Source: Hippophae tibetana
Lineage: Eukaryota; Streptophyta; Magnoliopsida; Rosales; Elaeagnaceae
Direction of reading: 5' to 3'
Length of the DNA: 64,000 nt
NCBI GenBank assembly: GCA_037013495.1
Contig: CM072806.1
Location: 5,667,001 to 5,731,000, forward strand
Shown here in pieces: positions 1 through 12,817 of the stretch; positions within the stretch are counted from its first letter, which is position 1, and each line of letters starts with the position of its first letter. The notes below the pieces were generated by a model. That model saw nothing but the letters and a program-made list of their open reading frames with translations, searched no databases and was not told the DNA's origin. The position numbers and the translations under genes were made by a program.

Positions 1-162
1 TCTTCAACCTCTCCTTTTGAAAGAACCACAGTGGTTGAAACCTCTTCAACTTGTTTTCTTCTTTCTTCATATACGTTGTCCAATTTATTCATAGTCACTT
101 GAAACTTTTCAAAGCTTTCTTCTTTTTTAACTTTCTTAAGTCTCTTAACTCTGTTTTCTAAA
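1..162 (+). promoter_or_regulatory. 5' untranslated leader of the TRM27/28-like gene
   Basis: A CT-rich, gene-like leader runs directly up to the first ATG of the TRM-like gene, with many CTT and TCT runs typical of plant 5' UTRs. The promoter and transcription start are probably left of the window. The assignment rests on position and composition only. Confidence 0.5.
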
Positions 163-3100
163 ATGATGGCTCAGAAGAACTTACAAGAGCTACTACAAGA
201 AGATCAAGAAGCTTTTCTTCTCAAAGACTACATTGAAACCAAACGTTCTCAGCTCAAAAGACCTTCAACCAAAACCCAGTTACAGGTTAAGAAGAGAAAG
301 CCCATTTCAGAAAACTCACATTTACCAGCTAATTTTTGTAAAAACACTTGCTTTTTCTCCTTCAGTGACTCTCCAGACTTAAGAAAATCTCCACTCTTTG
401 AATTTCAATCCCCTGCTAAAAGTCCATGCAAAACCCCCAATCGGATTTTTCTTCACATTCCTGCTAGAACTGCTGCTCTGCTTCTTGAAGCTTCACTCAG
501 AATCCAGAAACAAAAGACGAAAACTACCCAAAATAAAAATATTGGTTTTGGGTTATTTGGATCGTTTTTGAAGAAACTGACTCTTAAGAGCCGAACTCGG
601 AAACGTGAAATCGAAGGTGATGGGGTCAAGGTTTCATTAAAGAACATTATCAATGGAAGACAAATAGCTCACCAGAAAACAGAGGTAGTGGAAAATAAGC
701 AATGTGTTTCTAAGATAACATCATGTGAAACTAGCTTTTCTTGTCCTTGTACTGGTACGCCTAGTAGTGCTATTTGGTCTGAGAGCAATGAAGAGAAGTC
801 TTCGGATTTAGAGACCTCTTGTAGTAGTCAATCTCAGGACTCTGAAGCGATTGAGTTTATAACAAAACTGAGAGAGGGTGTTGAATATGATTGCTGTGTT
901 GATAATGGTTTTTGCCAAAGCCCTTTTCATTTCGTGTTACAAAGAAGCCCGTCGCCCGGTCGCCGGACGCCCGAGTTTTCATCGCCGGTTGTCTCACCGA
1001 GTCGCCACAAAAAAGAGGTTTGTCTTTACTTTATGCTCTGTTCTAGATTTTTCCTTTGGGAAAAATAATAGGAAAAATAAAGGTTAGAACTCTGACAAGG
1101 ATTCAACGAGCGAGTTGATGACAACTCGGTCAACTCTTAGTATGTCAATAATGGAATACCGAGTCGACTCACCTGGCAGAAAATAAAACACGTAATTCAC
1201 TGTCTGTATTGCCAATTTGCTATATCTTTTTTCAGATTTGGCCCGAATGTCTTTTTTTATAATGACAATTTGTTAAAATCCCATGAATTTTGCATAAATA
1301 TGTGAACTTTATTATCTATTTTGAAGGTTATGTTTGTCAATTCAGATCTTACTCTTCCATGGCCATGACTGTACTTATGTTATGCAAATGGTACACATTG
1401 AGCAACAGATAAAAAGACAAGTAACCAATTATTTATCTATTATGTTCTAATTTTGTTTTGAATTATAATAGGAACAGAAGAATTATGATTTAGAGAGCCT
1501 AAAGAAAATCCATGGTGAGGCTGAGGATGAAGAGGAAGAGAAGGATCAATGCAGTCCTGTTTCAGTATTGGACCCTCCATTTGAGGACGATGACGATGGA
1601 CGTGACCATGAAAATGGTGGTGGTTTTGATTTGGAGAGCAGTTATGCAATTGTGCAAAGTATGTCATCAATTTACCATTTCACTTTTTTCATCTTCTTTG
1701 TTAGATGTGTAGTCTTTATCAATGAGCTAGGTAGGCTGTACTCACTCAGTCTAATTCTGTTGGTTCCAACTTGGAAATCACCTGGTAGCCTAATTCGTTG
1801 AGCATATCAATTGAATCCCGTGAATTGCCTCTCTTACTCTCTTAAAATTTAAGGGTATATTTTGTCACTAATTCAAGTCACAGATTTTGAACTCAAGTTT
1901 TCAAAATATGTGTTGTTTGATAATTAATTTTATTTTTAAGTTCAAGTTGAAACCAATTTCTTTTTTTCACGCACTTCTCATGGCTTTTTAAGCTTTAAAA
2001 AGATTGTTTTGAAAACCACATTCATTCCTGTTCACTTTTTCCTTTCTTTAGTTCACTTTACACTTATTTGATGTGACTCAAGAGTAAATGATAGAAGAAA
2101 ACATAAATTTTTATAAAAAGAGTTTTTTTTCCTAAATAAATTAGAAATTATAAAACTAGTTTTAAACACAAGAAAACTAAACTCATTACAAAACAAGTTC
2201 TAAGTTATTGGGAAATGATTAATTATATTTTTATACATTTATTACTTTTCACACGTTAACTACATCCATCATGCATACCAAACGCTTAACAATTCAACAA
2301 TTGAGATTAATAGATTTGAACACATGACCTCCAATTTTAATAACATGTTAAAATTCGTTAATAAATCAACTCTATAAAACTTAAGCTATGTCTATTACAA
2401 TTTCACAATGTTATCTTAGTGGGAACCACTGAAAGATTGATGTTCGGATGCGAAGGTTTGTGAATTATGAATCCGTGAGATTTGTTCATATGTCCTTGTT
2501 AATGATCTGTTGGCATGTCGTTGTGTTTTAATTGCAGTGAAAGAAACATTACTTCAGAGGTGACCCTTATTTTTGATGACTTAGCTTCTGGTGGCCCTCT
2601 CTAATTTAGTGGACCCTGGCAATAACAATGTTATTGGATTGGATTTGACAATGATTTTTCTTAATGATTCTTCTTTTCTGTTGATGGTTTCAATCTTATC
2701 ATCTAACCTGGGACCTGTAATTTGACTCAAAATTTTAGTCTGATTGGGTTGGTTTCGTTTTGTTTGACCATTTAGTATCATAAGATAGTAAGGAGACTTC
2801 CTTATTTTAACATATCATTATTGGTTTTATCTTCTTTATAGGCAGAGATTGGTATTTTTAGGTTTTGGTGGAACCCAGTGTTAATAAGTGAAATTTGTTG
2901 GTTTTACTCTGCATTGAAAGCAAAAGATGTGGCTTTTCCAGCTAGGGGTTTTATTTTTGTGAAGTTCACTAGTTTTTCTGTTCATAATCGAAGTTTATTT
3001 TTGAAACTACACAAACCTGAGATGCTTATGATTATTAGCATAAACGTAACTAACACTCACTGTGCCCATCCCTAATTGCAATTACAGTTGGAACCAATTT

Positions 3101-3726
3101 TACGATTTTTCAAACAATGAATCTGTTTGTTTGGTTTTAACCTTTTGTTCACTTGTATTGCATTTACAGGAACAAAACTGCAGCTATTGCAGAAGCTTCG
3201 TAGATTTGAAAAATTGGCTGAATTAGATCCAATTGAACTCGATAAAAGGATGGAAGAACAAGATGATGATGAAGAAGATGATGGTGACAGTTACAAGATT
3301 GATAACATGGAGGAAGAAGAAGAAGAAGAATTTGAAAATTATGAATCAAGAATATCAGTATGTGAAGCAAATGAAGATGATAGCTTCATCATAGAAGTTC
3401 TACGTGAATCGAATGCTCAAGGTATCGAAAGGATCCCCGAGAACATGAAAACACTAGTTTCGGATCTTATTCTTGAAGAAGGTAGACATCTTATAACCAC
3501 GGACAACAGAGAAGTAGTGAAGAGAGTGTGGAAAAGGTTGGAGTCATGGAAAAAGGTCGAATCGAACACTATTGATATGATGGTTGCACACGATATGAAC
3601 GAGCTAGATGGGTGGAAAAACAATCAAGAACAGGTGGGAGAGACTGCAATGGAGATTGAGTTTGCAATCTATGGTTTACTGGTTGAGGAATTGGCTGCAG
3701 AACTTGCTTGTCCAAGTGGAATTTAA
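163..3726 (+). CDS. TRM27/28-like protein with DUF4378-type C-terminus (three exons)
   Basis: The coding sequence joins 163-1017, 1472-1658 and 3170-3726, giving 532 residues. The junctions are GAG|gtttgt, tag|GAACAG, CAAA|gtatgt and ttacag|GA, and the phases (0, then 1) keep one frame. The first of two adjacent ATGs was taken as start. Seen: an N-terminal NLQELLQEDQEAFLL segment (6-20), a basic QVKKRKP patch, a RIFLHIPARTAALLLEAS block around 95-112, an SPSPGRRTPEFSSPV motif (262-277), SPVSVLDPPFEDDD (313-325), QLLQKLRRFEKLAELDPIEL spanning the start of exon 3, a long acidic run (about 376-403), and a C-terminal YGLLVEELAAEL (515-526). The C-terminal block resembles DUF4378, and the overall order resembles Arabidopsis TRM27/TRM28. 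TRM proteins bring TON1 and PP2A to cortical microtubules and affect division plane and cell shape; that role is inferred from the family. The subgroup is recalled from memory and is less certain than the DUF4378 call. Confidence 0.85.
1659..3169 (+). other. Intron 2 of the TRM-like gene
   Basis: A 1.5-kb intron between phase-compatible donor (gtatgt) and acceptor (ttacag) sites. It is AT-rich and I see no further exon: the frame runs cleanly from exon 2 to exon 3. A short segment near 2310-2335 reads on the minus strand like a tRNA-type B-box (GTTCAAATC), which could be a SINE trace, but nothing else supports that. Confidence 0.7.
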
Positions 3727-6700
3727 CACATCGGTTTCACTTTGATCAAATCTATGCCATCAAATATGAGAGGGTGGCAATCAACTCATTTGATAGATTA
3801 CAGTCTAGTTTGTGCTGTGAAGGGATACACTAAATAGGAAGATCATGCCTTATTGTGGAAAAGAAAATTTCTATCTTGGATTTGAGTAAGCTAGCTATAT
3901 TTGTTATGTACATTTAATGATTGAGTGTTGTCTATGTATTAATATTATGTATTAATATTGCTCAATTAATTATGACATGTACAATACTCCACTTTATATT
4001 ATTTATTGATGCTTATTTCTTGTCACACAAATATATATATATATTCTTCATGCATTATCCAAAAATTATATTTATTATAGGTTTGTGATAGATTATAAAT
4101 AATGTAATAAAATATTATTGATAAATATAATTAGATTTACATAAATGTATTAATTAAGAAACTATCATATTAATTATGATTATGATATAATTATAATATA
4201 TAAAATTACCAAAGAAACTAACATAGACAAGTTGTGATGTACTTCATTAACAAGTAGAAGACACAAATAAAATAAGTTTAGATTTAACGGCCTATTAAAA
4301 GTTAATTAAATATATGCTAAAAATTATATTAGAATAAATTATATGAAATTCATATAAATTATGAATTAAGTAAAAAATACCATGATTCATATATAATAAT
4401 TTTATTAAATTTAAAAAAAATAAATTAAATTTACTTGAAACATCCTATTAAAATAGTTATTATAAATCAATCTTAAGTAAAGTAAAGAGTCTCATTAATC
4501 ACTTTATTTTGACAAAATGTGTTATTTAATTTCCTGAGGTTAATTTTTACTCTTTTTGTTTACGAAAAAGTGGTAAAGAAGAACATTTGGTATTTTTTAA
4601 ATATTATTTTATTATTAAAATTCTTTGTTAAAAGTTTTTAGTAGTTATTTTTTTATAAAAAAAATAACTAAATGATAATTTTTATAATTTATGGAATTAA
4701 ACATCATATTTCATAAAAATAAAAAGAATTCACGATATTTTTCTCTTATTAAATATCAAAAGAAAAAAGAAAAAAGCACAAAGATGATACAGACTTTAGG
4801 TTATTTATTTCAAACCAAATCTAAAACATTATCCAAATAACTTTCATCAAAAGAATCTATTCTACCTATATTTCACCAAATGGAAGAAGTTTCTTACTAA
4901 GGCTCAAAAGCAGTTTGTGGATAACAAAAGTGATTTTATTCCAGAATGAAAGCTCTGTATTAGTAAAAAAGGGTCAATTATATAATTAAAGTTTATTCCT
5001 ATAGCTATAGTACCTAAGAATTGTTTTCAAAAGGTGCTTATTTGATGGGTGAAACTCAAAAGTAAGGAATACATATGTTATATATAGTTATGAAAGGAAA
5101 AGAGAGAGGCCACCTCAAGAATAAACAGAACATATTGAAAACGACTTTAGATATATATTTTTTCTTCCCCTTTCAAATTTTCTTATATTCTTTTGTCTCA
5201 TGTTATTTAGATTGGTTTTATTTTTTATTTTTTATTTTTTTAGATTGAATTAAGTATTCTTGTTTACACCCCCATAAGTACCTTGTCTAATTTGGGTTAG
5301 TAGCTAATTATGGAGACAAACATTATTAAAAGATTTTAGCTATTGATGGAACTATCTAGCCTACCCTTAATTATTGAGCTGTCACAACATGAGAATTTGT
5401 TCTTCTCAAACAACCATTTACAAAATTTACAAAGTTTATTAGAGGTTTTATTTTTATTTTTTATTCTTTTATGTTTTTTGTCAAACATTATTTTATGTAT
5501 TAACCCATGAATCTCCTTATTTTATGCCAAAGATAAAAAAATTAAATTAAGGCATTTAGCTCTATAAATCTTTATAGTAAAAAAATTGTAAGATCATAAA
5601 CATAAAATCTCTAACTGTACCATGACATTAGATTGAGGGAAAATTGCTCGAGACAACTGATTATGAGCGATTTCATTTCTTGCCAACTCATTATGGGTAA
5701 TTAACGGGGATCTCATTTCATACATTTTTAAAAGCACAAAAGTTACTAAAGTTTTTAGAATACATATGTGTAAGGTTGAGAGAGATCCAATTAACGATGA
5801 TAGATTCCAAGTAAAATTTTAGACCACTAACATTACTTTTGAACATATGTTATGATGTGAGACAATGTTGACAAAAAAAATATAGTTTTTTATTTATTAA
5901 AGAAAAATAAATAATTAGAAGCTAAAGTTCTTGTTTTTCTTATATATTTTATGTCCCATATTACTTTTATATGAACCTTGTAAGGAACTTTTGCATTATA
6001 AATTGGTAAAACCATTTCATGTACAAACATACAAGTAAAGAAACATTTATATATTAACATAGTTCTTTTTTTTATCTTTCTTTAATCTTCCTAATAGTTT
6101 AAGAATATATTATTTTAGCTTATATTTGAAAGTTGAGTATTCTTATTTAGTAAATAAACTATTATCTCTAGTTTATTCATATCTTATAATTGTTAGAGTG
6201 TTTCACTAGATAAAAATAATAAAATAATATAGTTAGGTTAGTTATACTAAGAGTTATTAAAGTAATTATCTAATTAAGTATTATTATTATACTTGTCCTA
6301 CTTTAGATTTATTATAGAATAATTATCTAGTTAATAGTTTATTTGTATTTTTTTTATGAGTGAGATGCCATAGAAATCCCTTAAATTAGATTATTTGTCA
6401 TTTAATCACTTACATTAAAAATTATGTTATTTAGTTTCTTAACTTTGTAAAAAGATCCAATTGAAAACAAAATATATTATTTTAATATTTTTTAAATATA
6501 TATTATTATTTTCTATCAATTAATTAAAATATGAGTCTTTACAAAGATAAAAGTAAAATATAATATGAAATAGTTTAAAAAAATCAAATAACAATAAAAT
6601 TCTAATAAAAAAATTAATAAAACATTAAAATAATGACAATTAACAAATATTAAAAAATAAATATTTTTTGGATTTTTTTCATATTAATTATGACTTTAAA

Positions 6701-7963
6701 GACTCATGTTTTAATCGCGTTTAATCACTTAACAAAAAATTAATAATTTTTTAATATAAAATTATTAAAATAATATAATTTATCTTTAATTTATCTTTTT
6801 TTATAAAATTAAAGGCCTAAATAATACCGTCTCTAATCTCAGTAACTAAATAATACAAATAACTTAATTTAAAGAACTTGTGTTATTTTTTTTTCTTTTT
6901 ATATAATATAAACACGAATACCTCTTGCAAAAAAAAAATGATCTAACTAGTCTAAAAGTTTTCTCAACATTTCATATAAACCTAAATGTTTTTATATTGA
7001 TGCATTTATGCTTCCATTTTACGTCACTTGTTAGCAGAACTTACATTATGCTTTTAAGTAGTATCAAAACTTCTATACTTGTATAATAGCAATTTATGTC
7101 TTATTTAAGATGATTTCAAAGCTTTTATATTAACAATTTCATTTGTGTTAGGTGGTATCATAACTTGTGTTTTGCGTCATGTGGCATAGTTGAAGAGTGC
7201 TTTTCCATCATGCATCAATTTAAATAAGTTTTATTTTTGAATATATATTCAATTATAATTTTCTTCTCTACTTTTGAATGCATGTTAAAAAAAATACATT
7301 TTTTATCAATTTTTTGTAATATAATAGTATATATTCTATTGTAAGCACGAGATGATATGAGTTCAAATTCTAACATTATATATATGGTGTGTAAGCGTAT
7401 AACTATTATATACACGCTAGACTTCAATACAATAGAAATTGGGTGGAAGGCTCAATATAAATATTAAATGTTGATAAAATGAATTTATAATGCTTATTTG
7501 GGCCTAAAAAATAGCAACCGAAAAAAAAAATACCAAATTTTATTTACATCCCACAATTTTTTTAAATATATACATAAAGTTTAAAACTATTAACAATAGA
7601 TGCAAGAATATATATTTTAGAGGATCTTATGTGATATAACTAGAATTTTCCAAACAAATGGCTAACTTGGGCCTCACAATTAGAGAGAGAACTTCAATTT
7701 CTTTAGATTTGGCCCTTGTTTATTAAGTTCATACTGGAAGAAAAGGAATCGTCTAGACTCCAACCATAATTTCAATGAAAGATTCATCCAGACAATTCTA
7801 ATTTGACTAATTAAAAATATAAAATACTTGTTCATTTATATTAGAATTTCTATAATATTTGACTAACGTTCGTTACTTACAAGTATATGAATTTCGAGAT
7901 TAAAGTAAAATGAATTTAATGAATTTGTGATTCTATATAAATTATTCTACACAATTTCCTCAG
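3727..7963. other. 3' UTR and AT-rich intergenic DNA
   Basis: The first roughly 200-300 bases are probably the 3' UTR of the TRM-like gene, with no clear AATAAA signal seen. The rest is AT-rich with short (AT)n and poly-A/T tracts. I see no gene, RNA gene or bounded transposon. Confidence 0.6.
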
Positions 7964-8116
7964 CCCACAGATCCAATTTTGAATCAGAATCTACATGAGC
8001 AACCTTCATCAACAATATCTGAAGAAGAATTTGAAGCCCATGAGATGAAGCTACAAAGATCCATGTTTGAGAATATTCCATTGAAAATAAATTATGATTT
8101 AATATTTTTTTTATAA
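7964..8116 (+). pseudogene. Orphan exon-like coding stub
   Basis: After a good acceptor-like sequence (ttcctcag, ending at 7963) there are 50 codons before TAA, of much more protein-like composition than the surroundings. The segment includes QPSSTISEEEFEAHEMKLQ and RSMFENIP. No upstream exon or ATG in frame is visible, and the last few codons fade into AT-rich sequence. It looks like a stranded terminal exon, a gene remnant or a fragment captured by a transposon. I do not recognise the family. Confidence 0.35.
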
Positions 8117-9537
8117 ATTTAATTAGTTTAAACTCAAACTGATCATAATTAATACATTATAATTTTATATTTTTATAAAATATTAATAATTTTTTTTGTA
8201 AAAATTATTCAAAATATTTATTTAAATTCTAAAGATCTAAATCTTATGATTATTTTATAATTTATTATTATTATTATTATTTCAAATCAATTTGTAAAAA
8301 GATATTGTTTAATATAAAAGAATTATACATTTCTTATTATATATATATATATATTCATTTCGCATAATATTATTTATTTACTTAAAATTTTAATTTTTCT
8401 GATATAAAATATTTATTATTAGTTTATTATTTTTATAAATTTTTATTTATAATAAAAATAAAAATAATATTTAAAATATTAATTGTATCTCTATTTTCCA
8501 TTAAAAATCTTCTATATGTTCCCTCAAGAATTTTAACCAGATATAGTAGTTAAATTTAAAAGTGTGAACTTAGAATGAAGAGGGGTATCCCACCACACTC
8601 CATTAACAATCCTAATTTGCACTATTTAAGTTGTAAAATTTGGCATTTAAAAGGGTAACCTATATGATATAGTTTATATAGATAATTCTTCATTCCTTTC
8701 ATGGTAGTACAAAATGGGCTTTTTGAAGTCCAAACACGGCTCATACAAAATGGGCTAGTTTAGTTCTAAGAGAGCACATTTGTATAAACTTTACCCAACT
8801 AACAATGTCTCCAAGACTTCAAATATGGGCCTTTTGGGCTTTCGAATATGCTCGCAGTGGTTTTTCTTTCTTTGTCTCTCCCTCACTTGTTCTATAAATG
8901 TTATTTATTTTTTTAAAATTTGCAACTAACTGTATATGATCCCAGTGGATACCTGGATAGATTTGTACTCACCGACTGGATTTTATTAAAATTTAAAAAT
9001 GAGTTAGATTTATAATAAATAAGTAATAATAGTGTGTTTTAATAGAAAGTAAGACACAAAGTTATTTATTATTTAATTTAAATAGTTGAATTTATAATTA
9101 TTTTATTAAATATCAAAAGTTTTATAATTTTTAGAAAATATTACAATAGTTTTATTATTAAATGTAAAATAGTATTTTAATTTCGTAATTTCTAAATTAA
9201 ATACTTATAATTCGGTTATTTATAAAAATTAATCATTATAAATGTCAATTTTTTTTATAATTTTGATGAAATTTAAGTATTTATTTTAATAAAATACGAG
9301 ATTAAAAATATTTATTTATTTTTTATATAAAATACATAATTAAAGTAATTGTTTTAAAAAATTATTAGATTTAATTTATCTTTGTAAAAATAACATTAAC
9401 CAAACCATTTTTTTTTTCTTAATTTAATAGTGCTTTCAAATGTTTTCCTTTGTAACTTGGATACGTGGACCCAACTAAGTATAGACAAGACATTTCTTTC
9501 TTTTGTGTTCTTCCTCACTAAAGAACCCAAGGCTAAA

Positions 9538-9846
9538 GCCATTATTGAAATTGAAGCTTTGTATTTGGAAAAGGTTACACTAGAAAAAGGTAGGAATCAT
9601 TTTTGTTCTTTCTCAAAACAAATCTATAACAAAGTTTAATAACACACCGTCTAATTTAGACGGTACTTGATGTGTGTTAAAACCGATATATAATTACTAT
9701 TAAATTATATAAATTTTCAGTTTTAAAAAAATTACCTTTATGATAAAGCTAAAGCATTTTTTTTCTAATTTAAGCTCTGAATTTTGAAGAAGGTTACATT
9801 ATAGAAAAGTAGGACTCGTTTTATTCTTTCTCAAAACTAATTTATA
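9538..9846. repeat. Imperfect direct duplication of about 100 bp
   Basis: Segments 9538-9635 and about 9746-9846 share, in order, GCTAAAGC, a GAAG(A)AGGTTACA-type stretch, GAAAA-GTAGGA, and TTCTTTCTCAAAAC followed by an AATYTATA-type tail. They are separated by about 110 bp that includes a hairpin. This is either a local duplication or two copies of a short repeat. Confidence 0.6.
9640..9681. repeat. Nested inverted repeat (hairpin)
   Basis: An inner palindrome ACCGTCTA-att-TAGACGGT is enclosed by outer arms TAACACAC and GTGTGTTA, with a short asymmetric bulge on the right. This could form a cruciform, or could be the fused ends of a small foldback element. Confidence 0.65.
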
Positions 9847-12660
9847 CTAATTTTTATTTATTTTTTACATCTTTAAATCATAATAATATTTGATATAATT
9901 AAACAATATTTAATGTAATTTAAAACAAAAAATAAAATTAATCTTATCCTAAATCACTAACAGACCGTTGTAACTATGTAAAGTCTAACAGTTGCATAGA
10001 TCTCCTCTTAATTTTTTTAGAGTATATTTAAGGTGTATATATATAATAGTTGTATCCCTCCTAAGCTTATTTTTCGGATTTTATCACTTAAAAACATAAT
10101 AAAATTTTAATATATTTAAACTTAAATAATATATATATATATATATAATAATTCCTTATTAACTAAACTTTTGAAACTGATACCATGTTACAACCCTTTG
10201 ATCTAAAAAAAATTGCCTTTATTGAAGGGCCTGTGAAAGGAAGAAATGCTCTAAATTGCAAATCACACAATTAAAATACTTTTATAATAAAGGATATTAG
10301 ATTTTAAAAATAAATGATTTATAATAAATTTTAAATTCATATGTTTATAAATAAACTAAAATTTAGACGTGAATGAGTGAAAAAAATAACTTTAAATAAA
10401 CTTAAAATTAAAAAATATCAAAAAAATAATAGGTAATTTAAATTAATCTGTACAACCAAAATATAATGTATTGTCAATCGTACATGTCACTGAAATCATA
10501 TATATGTTGTAGCTTCTATTGTACATATTAATCGACGCATTATATATATAATGTCAGTTTATAAGTAAGATTGATTTAAAAACTCTTTGGTACGGTAACA
10601 AAGATTCTATGTAAATTAAAAAATTAAGATTTTAATATTCAAAATTCAAAAGAAAACGGAGTTTATTAAAAAAACAATTGATTATGATCAAACTTCTTTT
10701 TTCTCGAAACAAAATAATGACTTCAAATCAAGGTCACCAAATTTCTTATAATCCATGATTAAGCTTTTAAAAGTTTGACAACTCAATACCATATATTGAT
10801 AAGACCTTTTTTTAACCACTTAAAAAAAGCTTAATTGGGTCTGGGTTGGCATATTCTTCCCCTTTCCCACATCGATGTTTTCCGGCTAGCAATTGAAGCC
10901 TTCTTTGACTATTACTACTCTTTTTTTTTTTTTTTTTTTTCCCCACTCGATCGAATCTTCTTTTTGGTATCAAAATTTGAATTGTATTCAGGGGCCGAAC
11001 ATTTAAGGGCTGCACGAGGATATAATTCGGATAAAAAAAATTAAAAAAATTTATTATATATATATTTTTAATATTTCATTATATATTTTAATAATATTTA
11101 TTAGATATATGGACATAAATAAATTATGAATAAAATTTATTTTTTTAGGTAATTGTTACAAGAAAAATTGATTAAAATGGTTGAATAGGAGGTTTTTTTT
11201 TACATATTAATTTATAATAATTTATATTATTTAAAAATATTTCTTAAGTTAATACAGGTAATTTAAAAAATATTTTATATATTTAAATTTAATTCACGAT
11301 AATAGATTATTAATATAAAAAATTATAAAAATTAAAATAAAATAAGTATTATGAGAAAGTTTAAACTAAATTTTTTTCATTCATATCATACAAGTTTTTT
11401 ATATTTTGTTTAATTTCAAGTTTTAATTTTATATAATATTATATTATTATCATTTTATTTTAATAATTTTTTATTTTTTATTTAAATTTTTTAATATATA
11501 AATTATAATATTTTTCCTATGATTCTTCAATCATTTTTATCATTATATAAATTTGACTTATTTGATCGCTACAAGCAAATTAAGGAAACAATGGCAAATA
11601 AAAAAATATTTATATTTATTGATTTTTTTAATAATATATATATTTTAAATATATTATCAACCTTAAAATTGTAAATAACATCTTATTCTTTATATTTTAA
11701 TTTTAGTTTTTAACATTGGTATATGTGTGATATTAATATAACTTAAATTATTATATTTTTATTATGTTATATAATTTTCTTTGTAAGTTACAATATTTTA
11801 ATTCTATTTTTTTTTTATGTAAAATGAATAGTTTATTGTAATTCTTAACATGTTATTGAATTTACATCATTATAATTTTTTACTCATAAATATTTAAATA
11901 CATCTTTTTATTTTATATAAAAAAATTAGAATAAAACTTATCTTAAAATATATTTCTAATTCTTACTATATAATTATAATTAAATATTTATATATTAAGT
12001 AATCAATCCCAATCAAACATCATACATTTGGGTCACACATGTTATGATGTTTTGTGGATCCCAAAATAAATATTGAGGTATCACATATCTTGTTTTAGAT
12101 AGTGACCTCCATTATTAACTAGTTGCTGCATGCTGCTACTACTCTCATTTTAGGAACAACCTTTTCTTTCTTCATTGAGACAATATATAAAGTTCTAAAA
12201 GCAAATAATATGAAAAACTTCAGTCTTTAATATTTAAAGAGTGTGTTTAAGGTAGTAATTCATGTTCTCTCGTAGAAGATTTGAATTCTTCACCTGTTAG
12301 TTTAAAATGATTAATAAGTATGTATATTAACGTCGAATTTATACTTTTTAGAAAAAAACATATATTCTACTTATATCCTTCAACGATAAAAAGATAGTGA
12401 GACCCTTGCCATTGGTATTTAGAAAAAAATAAAAAAATTATATAAAATAAAACTTCTAAAATTTATAATAATAAAAATAATATTTCAATATTATTGAATA
12501 ATTTTAAATTAATGGGTATAATATTAAATAAGACCTGTGTATTTATAATCCTTGATTATGTCTCCAATTTTTAATGTTTTTTAACTTTTATTTTTAAAAA
12601 ATAACTAATATAAATCTATTTTAACATATGTAAATGTTATGTGAATGCTTCGTTATATAG

Positions 12661-12817
12661 TGTTAGAAATACTTAATTATTGTATTTTATTTTATTCTTT
12701 AAATGAATATACATGGTGTCTTTATATATGAATTACAAGTAAACTAGATATGTTTAAAATAACTAGATATACATTAGCATATATATATATTAATATGTTA
12801 CTAGATATACATTAACA
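12661..12817 (-). repeat. 3' LTR of element A
   Basis: It begins TGTTAGAAAT and ends ATTAACA on the plus strand, and pairs with 16176-16324. The adjacent minus-strand polypurine tract marks it as the 3' LTR. Confidence 0.85.

Larger units (their letters stand above)
8117..12660. other. AT-rich intergenic DNA with small repeats
   Basis: No gene found. It holds a promoter-like patch with TGGGC motifs (8709-8845), a hairpin (9640-9681), an imperfect direct duplication (9538-9635 and 9746-9846), an (AT)n tract near 10129-10147 and a 20-base poly-T (10921-10940). The rest is low-complexity AT. Confidence 0.6.

Noticed and set aside
2281-2345. SINE in intron 2 of the TRM-like gene
   Set aside because: Only a B-box-like word on the minus strand. 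No A-box at the right spacing, no tail and no duplication.
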